DNA of 64,000 nucleotides from Daucus carota subsp. sativus (Eukaryota > Streptophyta > Magnoliopsida > Apiales > Apiaceae), in assembly GCF_001625215.2 (NCBI RefSeq), contig NC_030388.2, positions 23,300,558 through 23,364,557 of the forward strand, given 5' to 3'. The notes beneath the pieces were generated by a model that was not told the DNA's origin, ran no database searches, and worked only from the letters and a program-made list of their open reading frames with translations. This document shows, in pieces, positions 34,392 to 46,375 of the stretch. The translations under genes were made by a program, and so were the position numbers. Within the stretch, counting starts at the first letter, position 1, and each line of letters starts with the position of its first letter.

Positions 34392-34715
34392 GTTAAGAGT
34401 ACGATAGGGAATATAGAAATCATTGGAACACAAATTTATAACATTTTATTAAATTAAAAACGTTTCTTCTATGGTGCGTCCATAAACACATGTTAAGTAC
34501 CAAATTTTATGTATTTGACTCGTTTTGATTGGCTACTACTTAACCCCGCAGCATATCCAATTGGTCCACCAACCAAAATAAGCTAAATACATCAAATTTA
34601 GCGTCAAATTTTATGTATTTAACTCATTCTGATTGGCTATTACTTACTCTTACCGCCTCTCAATTTATAAATCCTTTTTAAAAAAACACGCATACTAAGA
34701 AAAAGGTTGGTTATA
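33841..34715. other. intergenic DNA with a long AT-type microsatellite
   Basis: No gene is seen. It contains a (TAA)n run (34313-34391). The phrase CAAATTTTATGTATTTGACTC appears near 34501, and a variant of it near 34607, suggesting a worn repeat. Confidence 0.55.
34313..34391. repeat. (TAA)n microsatellite
   Basis: About 26 uninterrupted trinucleotide units, so it is expected to be highly polymorphic. Confidence 0.97.
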
Positions 34716-34951
34716 CTCCCTCCATCCCACAATACATGTCACTTTGACTTTTTTGCACATAATTTGATGTGCAAATAAAACATACTTCTATACATTATTT
34801 TTCAAATTTTCTTTTTCAGAATAAAAATATGGATGTTATACTTTTATTCAAAAAAAGAAAATTTGAAAAATAATGTATAGAAGTATGCTTTATTTGCACA
34901 TCAAATTACGTGCAAAAAATCAAAGTGACATGTATTTTGGGACGGAGTGAG
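34716..34951. mobile_element. Stowaway-type MITE with long hairpin arms
   Basis: A 236-bp element with ends CTCCCTCCATCCCACAATAC and rough inverse GTATTTTGGGACGGAGTGAG, flanked by TA on both sides. The arms are nearly fully complementary, so a transcript would fold into a long hairpin of the kind that can feed 24-nt siRNA production. Confidence 0.85.
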
Positions 34952-37029
34952 TATATAATTTTATCTTATCTAATGTGTGCATTGAAAATGAGAATAGAGT
35001 TGAGTTTCAAAAAATTACAATAAATATAGAGATTTTGTGCATCAAATTTAGCGTTTAGTATGGATACATGAGTATGACCACACAAGCCAAATTCAAAATT
35101 AAAAACTTGTAATGCTGGGCATTTTATAATAATTTTAAGGGCGCGTAGTTTCTAAAATTTATGGCTAGAATTTAAATGATTATACAAAATTTCATCAACT
35201 ATAATGATATGTAATAACGAATTTGTACCTATAACAATAGATTCATATCTTAAAACTATAAAAAAAAAATAATTTTTTAATAAAAACATATTTGAAGGAT
35301 AACATTTTAAGTTAGTAAAGATTGACGAATGCAATTATATTTGTTAAAGTAATTTTAATCGATAAAATTACGTTACATCCAAGGTTGCCTAACCTATGTA
35401 TGGTAAGCCCAGTTGGATTTAGTCACTTTTAAGTGGCCGTCGGACAAACTTAAATGACAGACCCACCTCCTTTTAATAGGACCAATTTATGAAGATTAAT
35501 GACATTTAAATACAAATTTATTATTATATATTTATATCTATATTTACATTCGATTCATTGTGCTGTATACCTGCGAACACGTGTTCATTATACGCAACTT
35601 TTATTTCTCTGTCTAACTCATTTATTTCATAGAGTGAACACGAAAATTAGTAAGAGAAATAAAAATTGCTAAAGTTTTGAGACTAATCATTCAAACAAAA
35701 TTAATGGTAAAATTAGCTTTAAATTAATTAATTTATTATTTTCAAAAATATATATGATTTGATACGAATATTTAGAAAAAATATGTAAGAAATTAATTAT
35801 TACATATCATATGCAATGTTCTAAAAATCCCCAATTAATCACCTGCAATGTTGTCGAGCGATTCGATTTTTGAAATCCGATTAATTCTTATAAGTTTTTC
35901 TTTATCAAAGTATATAAAATAATTTATTAAAATTAAAATAATGCATCATATTAAATATGAACAATTATAAAATTTATGATATAGTAAAAATTATGCTCTC
36001 TCCGTCCCGATGAATTGTATACATTCACTGTTTGTACGTATTTGAGACTCTTATAAATATAGTTTCATAATATTTTTACAATTTATTTTTCTAAATAATA
36101 ATTCAAACATCAAACTTTTATTTTCAAAATTAATTTAAAAAATATATTATAAAACAATGTTTTAAAAAAAAAATTAAAAACGTATCAAAAATAAAGCATA
36201 CAATTGAATGGGACGGTCGTAATATAATTTTAGCATATGATAACTTTTGCGAACTAGTTACGAGTTTGAACTTCCTACTGAATTATTATTTTTTTGCTGA
36301 AAACAATTTTCAATTTTCAAGAACAATTATCGGCTCAAATTAATCAAAACACACTTTTCGCTTTATTCTTTCCTTTCCATTTCTTTATAAAAATGTCACT
36401 CCTTTCATTCCATCCTACAGGCTACATATCTCTGAACGGCTCTCCGCGAAAAAGACTATCTTTTTCATATTCTCTGCATTCCCCACATACATATTTCTAT
36501 ATACACCAATTTGCAAAGCCTCATTCCTGGATTTTCAAGCTTCATCAACACTTGTGAGCTCAATTCTTCAACCCCTTAACTCTATCTAGCTTTTTGCTTC
36601 ACTCTATGCGATCAAGATTCATATTTACACTTTCTTGCACATGGGCTTTGTGTAAAATTACTTGTTTTAACTATATACTCATTGATCATACTCATACATG
36701 GTACTTATCCAAAAACAATTCAGCAAGAATCTCGATAAATGAATAATCTCGTCTGATAGAATAATTTTTTCCGTCCCAACATAACTTAGATAGTAGTGTA
36801 TTTTTAATCTCGTAGATAGTGTATTTTTAATCTCGTAAATGAAAAATCTGGAAGATTAAGGGATATTCATTTATTGAGGTTTTAGTGTGATTAGTAAAGA
36901 CTAGACCTTTTGTGTTTGCATTACATGATTTTTATTAGTTAGTGTTTGTTGTTGTAGAAGCTTAAGATTGTTGTGTGTTGGCTTTGATTTTGAGGTACAA
37001 GAAGGGAAAGATCAGATCTAAGGAAAGAG
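34952..37029. other. intergenic AT-rich DNA and WLIM leader
   Basis: No gene is seen apart from the probable 5' UTR of the LIM gene, which starts around 36400-36560 (GC-richer, CT-rich) and may contain an intron ending near 36990. A worn Stowaway element lies at 35996-36222. Confidence 0.5.
35996..36222. mobile_element. degenerate Stowaway-like MITE
   Basis: CTCTCTCCGTCCCGATGAAT near the left end and GAATGGGACGGTCGTAAT near the right end are imperfect inverted copies. The middle is AT-rich. The ends are too worn to fix the TA duplication. Confidence 0.45.
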
Positions 37030-39509
37030 ATGTCTTTTACTGGAACCCAACAGAAGTGCAAGGTCTGTGAGAAAACTGTTTATCCAATGGAGCTTTTGTC
37101 TGCTGATGGAGTTGATTTTCACAAATCTTGCTTTAGGTGCACTCACTGCAAAGGCACCCTTAAGGTCATTATTTTTACTCCTAATTAGTCTGTTCTTGAT
37201 TTGTTTCATTTTTCGGTTTTAGTGTTTTTGTGTTTGAATGATCTCTTTTCGGGTGATTTTTAGAATGGAACTTATGTTTAAGCATGCATTTCTTACAAAT
37301 ATGTGGGATACACTGTGGATATTGACATAGATCAGCCAAATGTGTGTACTTGCCATTTGGAAATGCTTTGATATAGAATAGAAAAGTTGAATTAACACTC
37401 ACTTGAAAAAAATGAATTATGCAATCCTGGATTCTGCTTTCTGTAAATAGATTAAAGTACTAATTAGCTGGATAGTTCAACATGTAAGACCATTTCTCTC
37501 TATTAAAGTGTGTATTACTATCTTAAACGGAAATAAATTAAGAAGAATTGTTTCTGAATGCTGGTAATATTGGTTCTGTTGTAATTGTCTGGTGATGTGG
37601 TAAGCTTCCATTGGTGATAGGTTTATATTTGATGAAAGGCTTTTAACAAAGATAGAGGTTATTTCAGAAAAAAAACAAAGATAGAGGTTATTTGGCAGAT
37701 GTTCTAGATCAGTGACAAGAACAATGGCAGTTGTATGATAGCCACCATAAGTTCTGCCTCGTGTGGTACTAATTTTTTTTAATTTTTTAGTACCTGAATC
37801 TTCAGTAGTTTTATGATGCGGCGATGCAGGGCTTTCTCTGGTTTCAGTAATATAGAAAGAACTCCAGTTGATTCCTTTACGAAGATACAAAAAGCTACTC
37901 TCTTCCTGTTTCATTTTCTAACTTACTTGATAAACAGAAATATTGTGACTATGATGCCTATGAAAAGATATGAATTGTTGTTTTTGTTACTATTCTGCAG
38001 CTGGGCAACTACTCGTCAATGGAAGGTGTTCTGTACTGTAAGCCTCACTTTGAACAACTCTTCAAGGAGTCAGGGAATTACAACAAAAACTTTCAGTCAC
38101 GTAGGCTTTCTTCATCCATACAGTAAATACTATAATTGCATATCTGAAATAAATTATCAAGATCTAATTCATTATGTTTTCTTTCAGCTGCAAAATCAGC
38201 GGATAAGTTAACTCCAGAGCTGGTAAATTTTCATCTGCCGTTACTTATATCTGCAGAAAGACTATATGTCTGTACTGAACTTCTTGATTTACCCAAGCTT
38301 ATGTCACCTTTACTCTATGGATTTTCAGACAAGGTCACCTAGCAAAGCTGCCGGAATGTTTTCGGGTACACAAGAAAAATGTGCAACTTGTGGTAAAACA
38401 GCATATCCACTAGAGAAGGTATTCAGCTATACTTTTATAAAAAAAGGGAAACCAGTTATACTAGTCTGCAAGGTCCATAATGTAATGCTCAAGTTTCCTA
38501 GTTAGGTAGTGTTTAATCAAGTACTTGCAGTAGACATAATTTTAGGCCATAGGTGTTATTGAAATACATTCTTCTCAACAATAACTACATAAAAGCTGGA
38601 GCAACCTAGATTCTTTGAGCTATAAGCCTGGCCTCCTCACATTCATCACACACTCTCTCATAATATGATCAGTTCATAGCAATTACAAGCAGCATGCGCC
38701 AATTGTTTTGGCCGAGTTACTTTTAGTGATTGAACTGTGCTTACAAGAAACAATGCTCAGAATACAGCAAAGAGCTTTATAGAACTCCGTCTTTCACTTT
38801 CGAATGTTCTTGTTTAATGTAGTTGCAGGCTTGCAGCCCTTCGCTGGGATAGATAATGCATGTAGAAACCAATATTATTGTGCATGACCTTTCACTTGCT
38901 CTCGTGGTATTGTTTGAGTTGCTGTAAGATCTGAAGCAGTAATTTGACATATAGACCATTATACTCGTTATCTACTTTTCTCTAGTCCCTTGTATATCAG
39001 GATCTACTTATTATCACAAGGTATACAGAAGATTCCAGATGTTGATAATGCACACGGTACTTAAAGGTAAGAAATTTTATAAGCCACTAGGAAACAGAAA
39101 AAGGAAAAAAGGGCATATTGTAGAAACATAAATGACTGTCCAAGTGCTGCCATAGTTAGGTGAGTTATCATGATATCCGCTTCAAGCCTGACATAGCTGT
39201 CTACCTGTCTGGTGAACTACTACTTGGATAATTACTCATGTGCAGGTGGGCCGGTAATATGTCTTATGTACTTGTTTCTGTTTGTGAATATAATGTCAGG
39301 TAACTGTAGAAAACCAATCTTATCATAAGACATGCTTCAAGTGCTCTCATGGTGGATGCTCCATCACTCCGTCAACTTATGCAGCCCTTGAAGGCATTCT
39401 GTATTGTAAACATCATTTTTCCCAGCTGTTCAAGGAGAAAGGCAGCTACAACCATCTGCTCAAGTCTGCGTCAATTAAGCGCCCTGTAGCCTCTGTTCCT
39501 GAAGCTTGA
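37030..39509 (+). CDS. WLIM2-type LIM domain protein (actin-bundling)
   Basis: Five exons, join(37030..37164, 38001..38100, 38188..38222, 38329..38418, 39300..39509), give 189 aa, the usual size of plant two-LIM proteins. LIM1 has C10, C13, H31, C34, C37, C40, C58 and H61. LIM2 starts at C108-x2-C111 and ends with YCKHHF. Between and around them are the plant marks [35 protein letters not shown] and [14 protein letters not shown]. The C-terminus [15 protein letters not shown] also matches WLIM2. By family knowledge these proteins bind and bundle actin filaments in the cytoplasm and can enter the nucleus to act at PAL-box promoters. The gene seems intact and ordinary. Confidence 0.94.
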
Positions 39510-42168
39510 AGCTTCGCACTCCACTAACCTTTCTTCCACAGCCATGTGTACTTGCAACATGCGTTCTTCGAGTGTCTTTTCCTCTGGAGACCTTTTTATC
39601 ATTAAATCGAAATATTTGTTCATTGAGGAAACTTGTTTGTCATGTTTTATATGGGATAACACAATCCCAAAAGTGTGAAATGACTCCATTTGGACTTGTG
39701 TGCTTGTTTTGTTTGTAGCAGTCATTGTCAGTCATTACACTGGTTTTATCTTGCTTGGACTTGCTCATAGTCAATCATAGATTTTTAGAGGGCGCATAAT
39801 TGAAGTATTACCAATACGTCTGGTGATCACGACAAACTATCTTAACAAGGGCTGAACAAGGGACTTGGGGTGAATAGGTTTATTCAACCAAATTTTTAAT
39901 TCTGTGAGGCCATCATATAACTTTTGAGGAAGTTCATCTATGAACTGGGAATTTCGTTTTCATAAGCTATATAACAAACGGTTTGTCTAGTGTGTGCTCA
40001 TGAGCACATGCTAACTGCTAAGTACTAATTGCTTGTTTTGATTTCTGGATTATTTCTATTACAAAATTTCATGCAGATTTTATCGGAAGTCTTAAGTTGG
40101 ATATTGAAGTGCCTTTTCAAGAACTGTTCGGTACCAAGCTACTCTATGAAGGAAAATGTTTCATGCACAAAATTGGGTTTCTAAGAAACGAGTCGAGTCA
40201 ACTTGCACAGGTCATGGTAAGTGTACTGCTGCAGGAGATATAACCTAAGGTGTTGCTGGTTGTTGTGAATAGAAGGTTGGTGGCTATACCAAGAAGATGA
40301 CCTGAGATGTTGTTAAGGCAGGGCAAAAATGAAGAATGTTGGGACACTTGCTTTACTGGAAGGTTGTGAACTGATGGTTCAATTGATTTTAACACATTTT
40401 GCGCAGACCTGGAACTGGAAGAGCTTTCATTTGTTATTGTGCTCAAGTCCAAACTATCTTATTCTAGCTTATGTCAGTGTATTTAGTACAGTCAATTCGA
40501 GCTTCAATCCTGAGTTGGAGCGGATTTGATTTTTGACGAGCAAAGTTTCCACAAATTTTTACATGCTTGATTCGACTCAAGCTCGATCTTGAACCCAAGC
40601 CTTTCCCTCGTGCACATGACTGATATAATTAGTTTATCTGTTGTAAAATCTACAGTAATGCCTGCCATTCTTTATGGGAATCAAGAAAGATAAGCATCAT
40701 ATAAGAAATGCATTTCAGGCAGCTTTGATAAAGTTTAGCAGATACTTTAAAACTGATGATTGGGGCTTAGCTCCAATAGGCGCGCAAACCTCTCGCAGAG
40801 AAGCTCAAGTATTTTATCAAATGAAAGCCAAAAGATGAAACATGTCTACAGAATGTGCGACCTTATCAACTCCTCACTCATTTCTTGCTTTCTCTGAAAG
40901 GCCATGTTAGCTGATTCATTATGCACTGGGATGCTATTCTGAAAATACCTTTCTTTTTCGCAACAATTTGAATCCTTTATTGAAGCCATGTTGAGTTATA
41001 TATTCATCTGCACTACAACAAGTTGGCTTTCGAGCTAATGCAGAATCTCCATCTCACACTCCGCTCCACGTGTATTTCAATTATATGTCCTCCTATCCTC
41101 ATGCATAGATTAATCTCCAGTAATAAAGGAATGTGATATTTTTAAGCACAGCTTTCACCATTTTCAGTAATAGACTATGGAGGACTCATTGGTAGTCTGA
41201 TGACAGAACTCGGCAACTGAGGATCCGTTACAATTGATAGCCTCGGAGTTGGATTTAATTCTGCAGTTCTGTTCTTGAGTAAGAGAAGACCCTGCTGTTC
41301 TGAATCCAGTAAGAAATGTTCAAAATTTACCTTAAAAAAAAGGATGCCGACAGAAAAAAATCTAACAAGAAGTGAACAGTTTCATAATTGCCTTACTTTT
41401 CTTTGTGTATTGTTTACTTTTCAAAAGTTCTATTGCCAAAAGATTGTCCAATAGCAAGCTAAACTTTTATTTGCTGACAAAAAAGTATTTTGATTTCCTT
41501 AGATTACACATTGGAGCCAACCCTTCTTCCTTCACCACCCTATAATAAGTGAAAAGGCAAGTAAATATGCTTGTGCTGCAAAAACCATAAGTCCCAATCG
41601 AAATCAGCCACCTTCCGAATATTTAATGCCTCCCCCTATTTTTCTAAATCTCTAGTAATCTGGCTTCATCCATGACCAGAGTACAAAACTATGCACCAGC
41701 AGCTTCTTGATTTTCTGATATTCTATCTCCCAATATCTTTTTCGAAGCACGATCATTAACTTGCTTCTCCTGATTCTTTCAAATATATCCCTTCTCTCAA
41801 TCTGGTTAGATCTTCTCGTATTCTTGTGATATAGTTTGAAGTGTTGAAATTGTTTTTTGGTCAGATAAAACAAGTTCTGCAGCATAGTTAGTTCAGATTT
41901 TGTAATTACATGGTTGGAGGAATTTTTGCATTGTTTTTCTAGTAAGACCTTTTGCTAATTTTTCAAGATTCTAAAACGGTTGTTTTTTTCTTCCAATTAT
42001 TTTGTCAAAATTTCCAACTTATGCAGTACTAAAGACTATTTTGATTCCATTGTGTAGTTGTTTTTGAGGCCCTCTTGGTGTTTATAGACATCATCATATT
42101 TAAATCTGTTCCCTGAAAATCATACTAAATCTTGAAAGTTTTAAACAGGCTGCTTGAACTTTGCTGAT
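39510..42168. other. intergenic region between WLIM and MYB genes
   Basis: 3' UTR of WLIM2 and the leader region of the next gene. No exon with family motifs is seen. A probable 5' UTR intron of the MYB gene ends at AAACAG (42149), 20 bp before its start codon. Confidence 0.5.
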
Positions 42169-43326
42169 ATGGAGACTTTGAATCCTTCTTCTCATACTTT
42201 CACTTCAAGCTGGTTGAAGCAAGGGTTTCAAAGAGCAAAGTGGACAACAGAAGACAACAAGATGTTTGAGAGTTGTCTTGCATTTATCGATACAGAGACC
42301 CCTGATCGATGGTTAATGGTGGCATCCATGATTCCCGGGAAATCAGTCTTAGATGTGATTGAGCAGTACAAAAAACTGGAGGATGATATTAGTGATATTG
42401 AAGCTGGTCTGTTTCTAATTGAAGAAAACCTGCAAAACGACTCTTCCACGGCCAAAAATCTGGAGCTCAATGAATTTGGAAAGCGTCCTTTGGCTTGTAG
42501 ATCTTCTGATCATGAGAAAAAGAAAGGTGTGCCTTGGACAGAAGAAGAACACAGGTGAATCTCCGTATAAGTGTTGTTTGAAGTTGATCAAATTATTAGC
42601 TTATGTTATTAGGTACTGCTATAGTCTGTCATAGTTCTGAGGATTCGTTGATAGTCTAGTGCCGAGATCATGAATTCTAATCTTTATTTACCCCTCCTAG
42701 ATTAAAGAATCTTATATTGCATAGGAAAAAGATTAAAATTGGTACTATAAAGCCTAAAATCAGTATATGACAACTTTATTTCAGATTATCAGAGACTACT
42801 GTTTCATAATAATTTTAGAAATATACACACTCTTCATCTTTATTCTAATTGTACTAGTGTTTGTTTGATGGTAACCTATAGGCAGTTTCTGATGGGACTT
42901 CGAAAGCATGGCAAAGGAGACTGGAGGAACATCTCGCGAAATTTTGTGATCACCAAGACATCAACTCAAGTAGCAAGCCATGCTCAAAAGTACTACTTAA
43001 GACAGCTTTCAGAAGGAAAAGAGAAGAAGAGGCCTAGCATCCACGACATCACAACTGTCCATTTGACAAATGCCACTCAATCCGAAAAACACAAACTTTC
43101 TGCAGACAACAAATCCACAGTCGTTCCACAGCCAGAGAAGTCCATTAGCATGCCAAGATATACTCTAGACCGGAACAACACAGATTATGGATCGTCGATG
43201 ATGTTTAATTCGATGCATACTAATGCATTCATGCCATTTAAGTATGAGTATGGTGGTCATGGTGCTGATATCAACCCTCTGAATTCAGGATTTCAGTTCC
43301 AAGCACCCAGACATCAAATTTGGTGA
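42169..43326 (+). CDS. DIVARICATA-like MYB transcription factor (two MYB/SANT domains)
   Basis: Two exons, join(42169..42554, 42882..43326), give 276 aa. I start at [11 protein letters not shown] because it is the first ATG after the leader acceptor at 42149. The N-terminal SANT domain (residues ~25-78: [35 protein letters not shown]) is of the RADIALIS/DIVARICATA protein-binding type. The C-terminal MYB domain begins [20 protein letters not shown] and contains [15 protein letters not shown] and [10 protein letters not shown]. The SHAQKYF signature thus reads SHAQKYY here. By family knowledge the protein is nuclear, binds I-box/GATAA-type sites and is held back by RADIALIS-like competitors. 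The intron splits the second MYB domain at the usual place. Confidence 0.9.
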
Positions 43327-46300
43327 AAGCCCGATGGGAGCTAGGGATCCGAATTTCGATATGTTGTGGTTAGTTTGTTCAATGAATGCTATAAAAACAT
43401 AGTTTACTAAGTCAGTATTTATGAAATGGTAATATCTGATAGTATGGCTTGTCAACATACCCGTGTCAGTAAGCCCTCTTCCTGACATCTCGAGATTTCA
43501 GGAGAACTGGTCACTTAACATGATATCGGAACTCAGGCACCCGAGATTTACAAGTTGGTTGAGAAGAATCGAATCCATGGTAGTGGAGTGCACTTTAAAG
43601 GTGCTAATGACACAGCACATTACCTGCCAGTTAAGTAGTGACATGGCCAAATGGGATAGTGAGCATATCAGCCGACTAACTCGCCATGCATGATAAATAT
43701 TCAAAGTAATGGGGACGACTCGCTTTTGCTTATAAGGCTAGTTGACTCACCAGTCATCACCATTACCTCTGGTGTTGAGTCTGACTCTGCTTTCCACTCA
43801 TTTATTTAAACATTAAGCATCTTATTATGCACTTGTTCACCACAATAATCCAACTTAAAATATGCTCGTCCTTGCCATCATTTCTCCTGTAATCTTTGTT
43901 TAGTGATGCAAATTAGAATAAGAGTCCAAGAGTACAGTCAAGAAATTTATATTTATGCATGAAGTGGACGGAAAATTAATTGTACAAGGTTTAACATTTG
44001 ACTTTAGCATCCAAACCAAGCCTCTCAATTCATGGCATCAAAATTAACTCGACAATATCATAATGCAATAAATTCAAATCGTAATCATGACCAAGAATAT
44101 TATTTGAGAAGTAGAATAATTTGTTTTCCCGTTGCTTAGGTCCGAATATTCTGATTTTTACGACAACTAGTACTTAACATGATACGAGAGGTCGGAGCTT
44201 TATCATCGACTTAAATTTCAAGGTACATTAATTGAACAAGAGAAAACTTTATTCTGCTTAAAGTAGAATAACTGCAGCCTCTTTTCTGTGTTTTAAAGAA
44301 GACTTCATCTTAGGTCTATTTTCTTTGCTTCACATAGATCCTCGATCAGCATTTTCCTTTCCAGTATAGTATTGCTTTTTACTGTTCATTTGAACAGATT
44401 TGAAGCAATGGGGCTGAGTGTTAAGATTGCCGATTGAAGTGAAGTGGTGAAATGCTGTGAATGTGAATATAGTAATTTCCCTGATCCTCGGGAAAATTTT
44501 CTGCAATGAAATTGTTGACACTTGCACCTGAGGATTAAGAATTTTGTGAATAATGCGCAACTGAGGCTTACTGATTAAGTATACCTATCTGATTAAGTGT
44601 GTAAGTAATGCTATCTGGCTCAGGTAAGAAACCGCAGGGCTGTAACATGTCTCAATTTTTGTTTATTTCCGAAAGTTGTACCTTTTTTTTTTTATCGGGT
44701 ATCCGAACCAGCTTGCGCGCACCTCGACTCATCCGGATGGCACTAGCCCCGAGCATGGTATACTTCTTCTTGTTCTGTTAAGCATATAGCAGTATGGAGT
44801 TAGTTGAGGTGCCTAGGTTTATGCAAAGCGAGAAGCTGTGATTACATTTCTCAGCATAGATGCCAAGCTTTGATCCGTCTGTTGCCCTTGTCAATGTCAC
44901 TATACTAGTGACAGTATCCGACAATAAGAACGGTGAATATAATCTGATTTTTATTAAAGATTAAATTCATAAAATTTAATAGTCAGATTTAACACAAACA
45001 TAACTTTCATAATCTGACTATAAAAGTTATGAGTGGGGTCCCGTTTATTATTTAACTATTGTGGAAGATGCAAAAGGTGGGTACTTTGGGATAAATTGAA
45101 TGGAGTTGGGTAGATTGGGAAAAGGGAATGGAAAATGCGGTAGTCAGGGAATGGATTCCACTTTTCCAACGCTTATTTACCATCTACAAACGATTAGTAG
45201 GTGCCGGACAAATCACATCAATTACACACTTTTCTGTAGCACCCATTTATCATTTACAAACGAGAGACTAGGTCGAGACACATCCATCGGATAGAATTGA
45301 AGAATTGGACAGAAACCCACCTTTCAAGATATAAACAAATGTTGCATTCTCTTTTTTTAAGAATTTTGTAAGAAATACTTGCTTTTATTCCAAAGTATCT
45401 ATAAATAATGATAAAATAGAAAAGTTGGGCTACGAGAATTGAAGGTAATTGTTCAATATTTATACCCGAACACAACTTTTACTTAGATATATAGCGTTTC
45501 AGTTGCTCCAGATAGATCCGATCATCCGAAGTTTAGTGCAATACCAACAAGGATAAGACACAACTTTGGCACACTGAGGTTTTTGTAAAAGCATAAACAT
45601 AGAGTCAATGATACATTACATTTTACTATATGCAAAACAATCTGCTTAATCAGCCAAAAAGAGACCTGCTTCTGGAATGACATGGATGAATCTGTTTGAT
45701 CCCAACACATTGTCAGCGAGTGTTCTGTCATATTGCCACGAATATATGCTGTAAATACGGAATATAATCATATATCTGGCATCTGCATCCGAGAAATGCT
45801 GCTGGCAAGTCACTTGTTAAATATGATATAAAAGATTCACTTTTTAAATCCATCTTACACTTATACCTGGGGGCTGGGAATATGGGGGGAAAAAAAACAT
45901 ATCAACAACAGCACAGTAAAATTGATGACCAATCTTTTGTGTGAGCACATAAGCACAGGCAGAGGCTCAGATAGAATTACTGCAGGCTTGGTCGAAGCAC
46001 CGAGCATATCCTACTAGGAAATGTTACTAAGTTAATGCAGCAATGGTCATCTAGCTTGCTTGATGGTGTTAAGAAGTGACAAGAATTTGACAGATTGTTC
46101 GGCAACTTTAACTGTTAGGGTAAAAGAAAACATTTACAGAACTGATAAAAATCTGCATCCGACGAACACATGCAGTACTGTACAACGCTTTTTAAAATAA
46201 TCAATTCAATCAAACTTACATGTCGAAATCAATCTGAGATCGAACCATTACACTAAAGAGGGAAAACAGGGGGAAAAAATCTCTCATCAAACAGAAAATA

Positions 46301-46375
46301 CACAAACCTATAAACAGGATACAAGCCCAGCGGTGAAAGGCAGGCTAACTCGTGGAAAGGATATACGCAGAGCTA
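43327..46375. other. intergenic region between convergent MYB and COI1 genes
   Basis: Contains the two 3' UTRs and about 2.5 kb in which I see no gene. One possible SINE-related block lies at 44682-44750. Short frames present here carry no family motif. Confidence 0.5.
44682..44750 (+). repeat. possible SINE-type repeat block
   Basis: A GC-rich block containing GTATCCGAACCAGCTTGC and GCGCACCTCGACTCATCC stands out from the AT-rich surroundings. It resembles a sequence I associate with dispersed plant SINE-like repeats, but I cannot place both Pol III boxes. Confidence 0.35.

Noticed and set aside
34197-34433. Poly-Leu and poly-Tyr open frames
   Set aside because: They are translations of the (TAA)n microsatellite.
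41652-41885. 77-codon basic minus-strand open frame upstream of the MYB gene
   Set aside because: It lacks any recognisable domain and lies in AT-rich leader sequence of a plus-strand gene.
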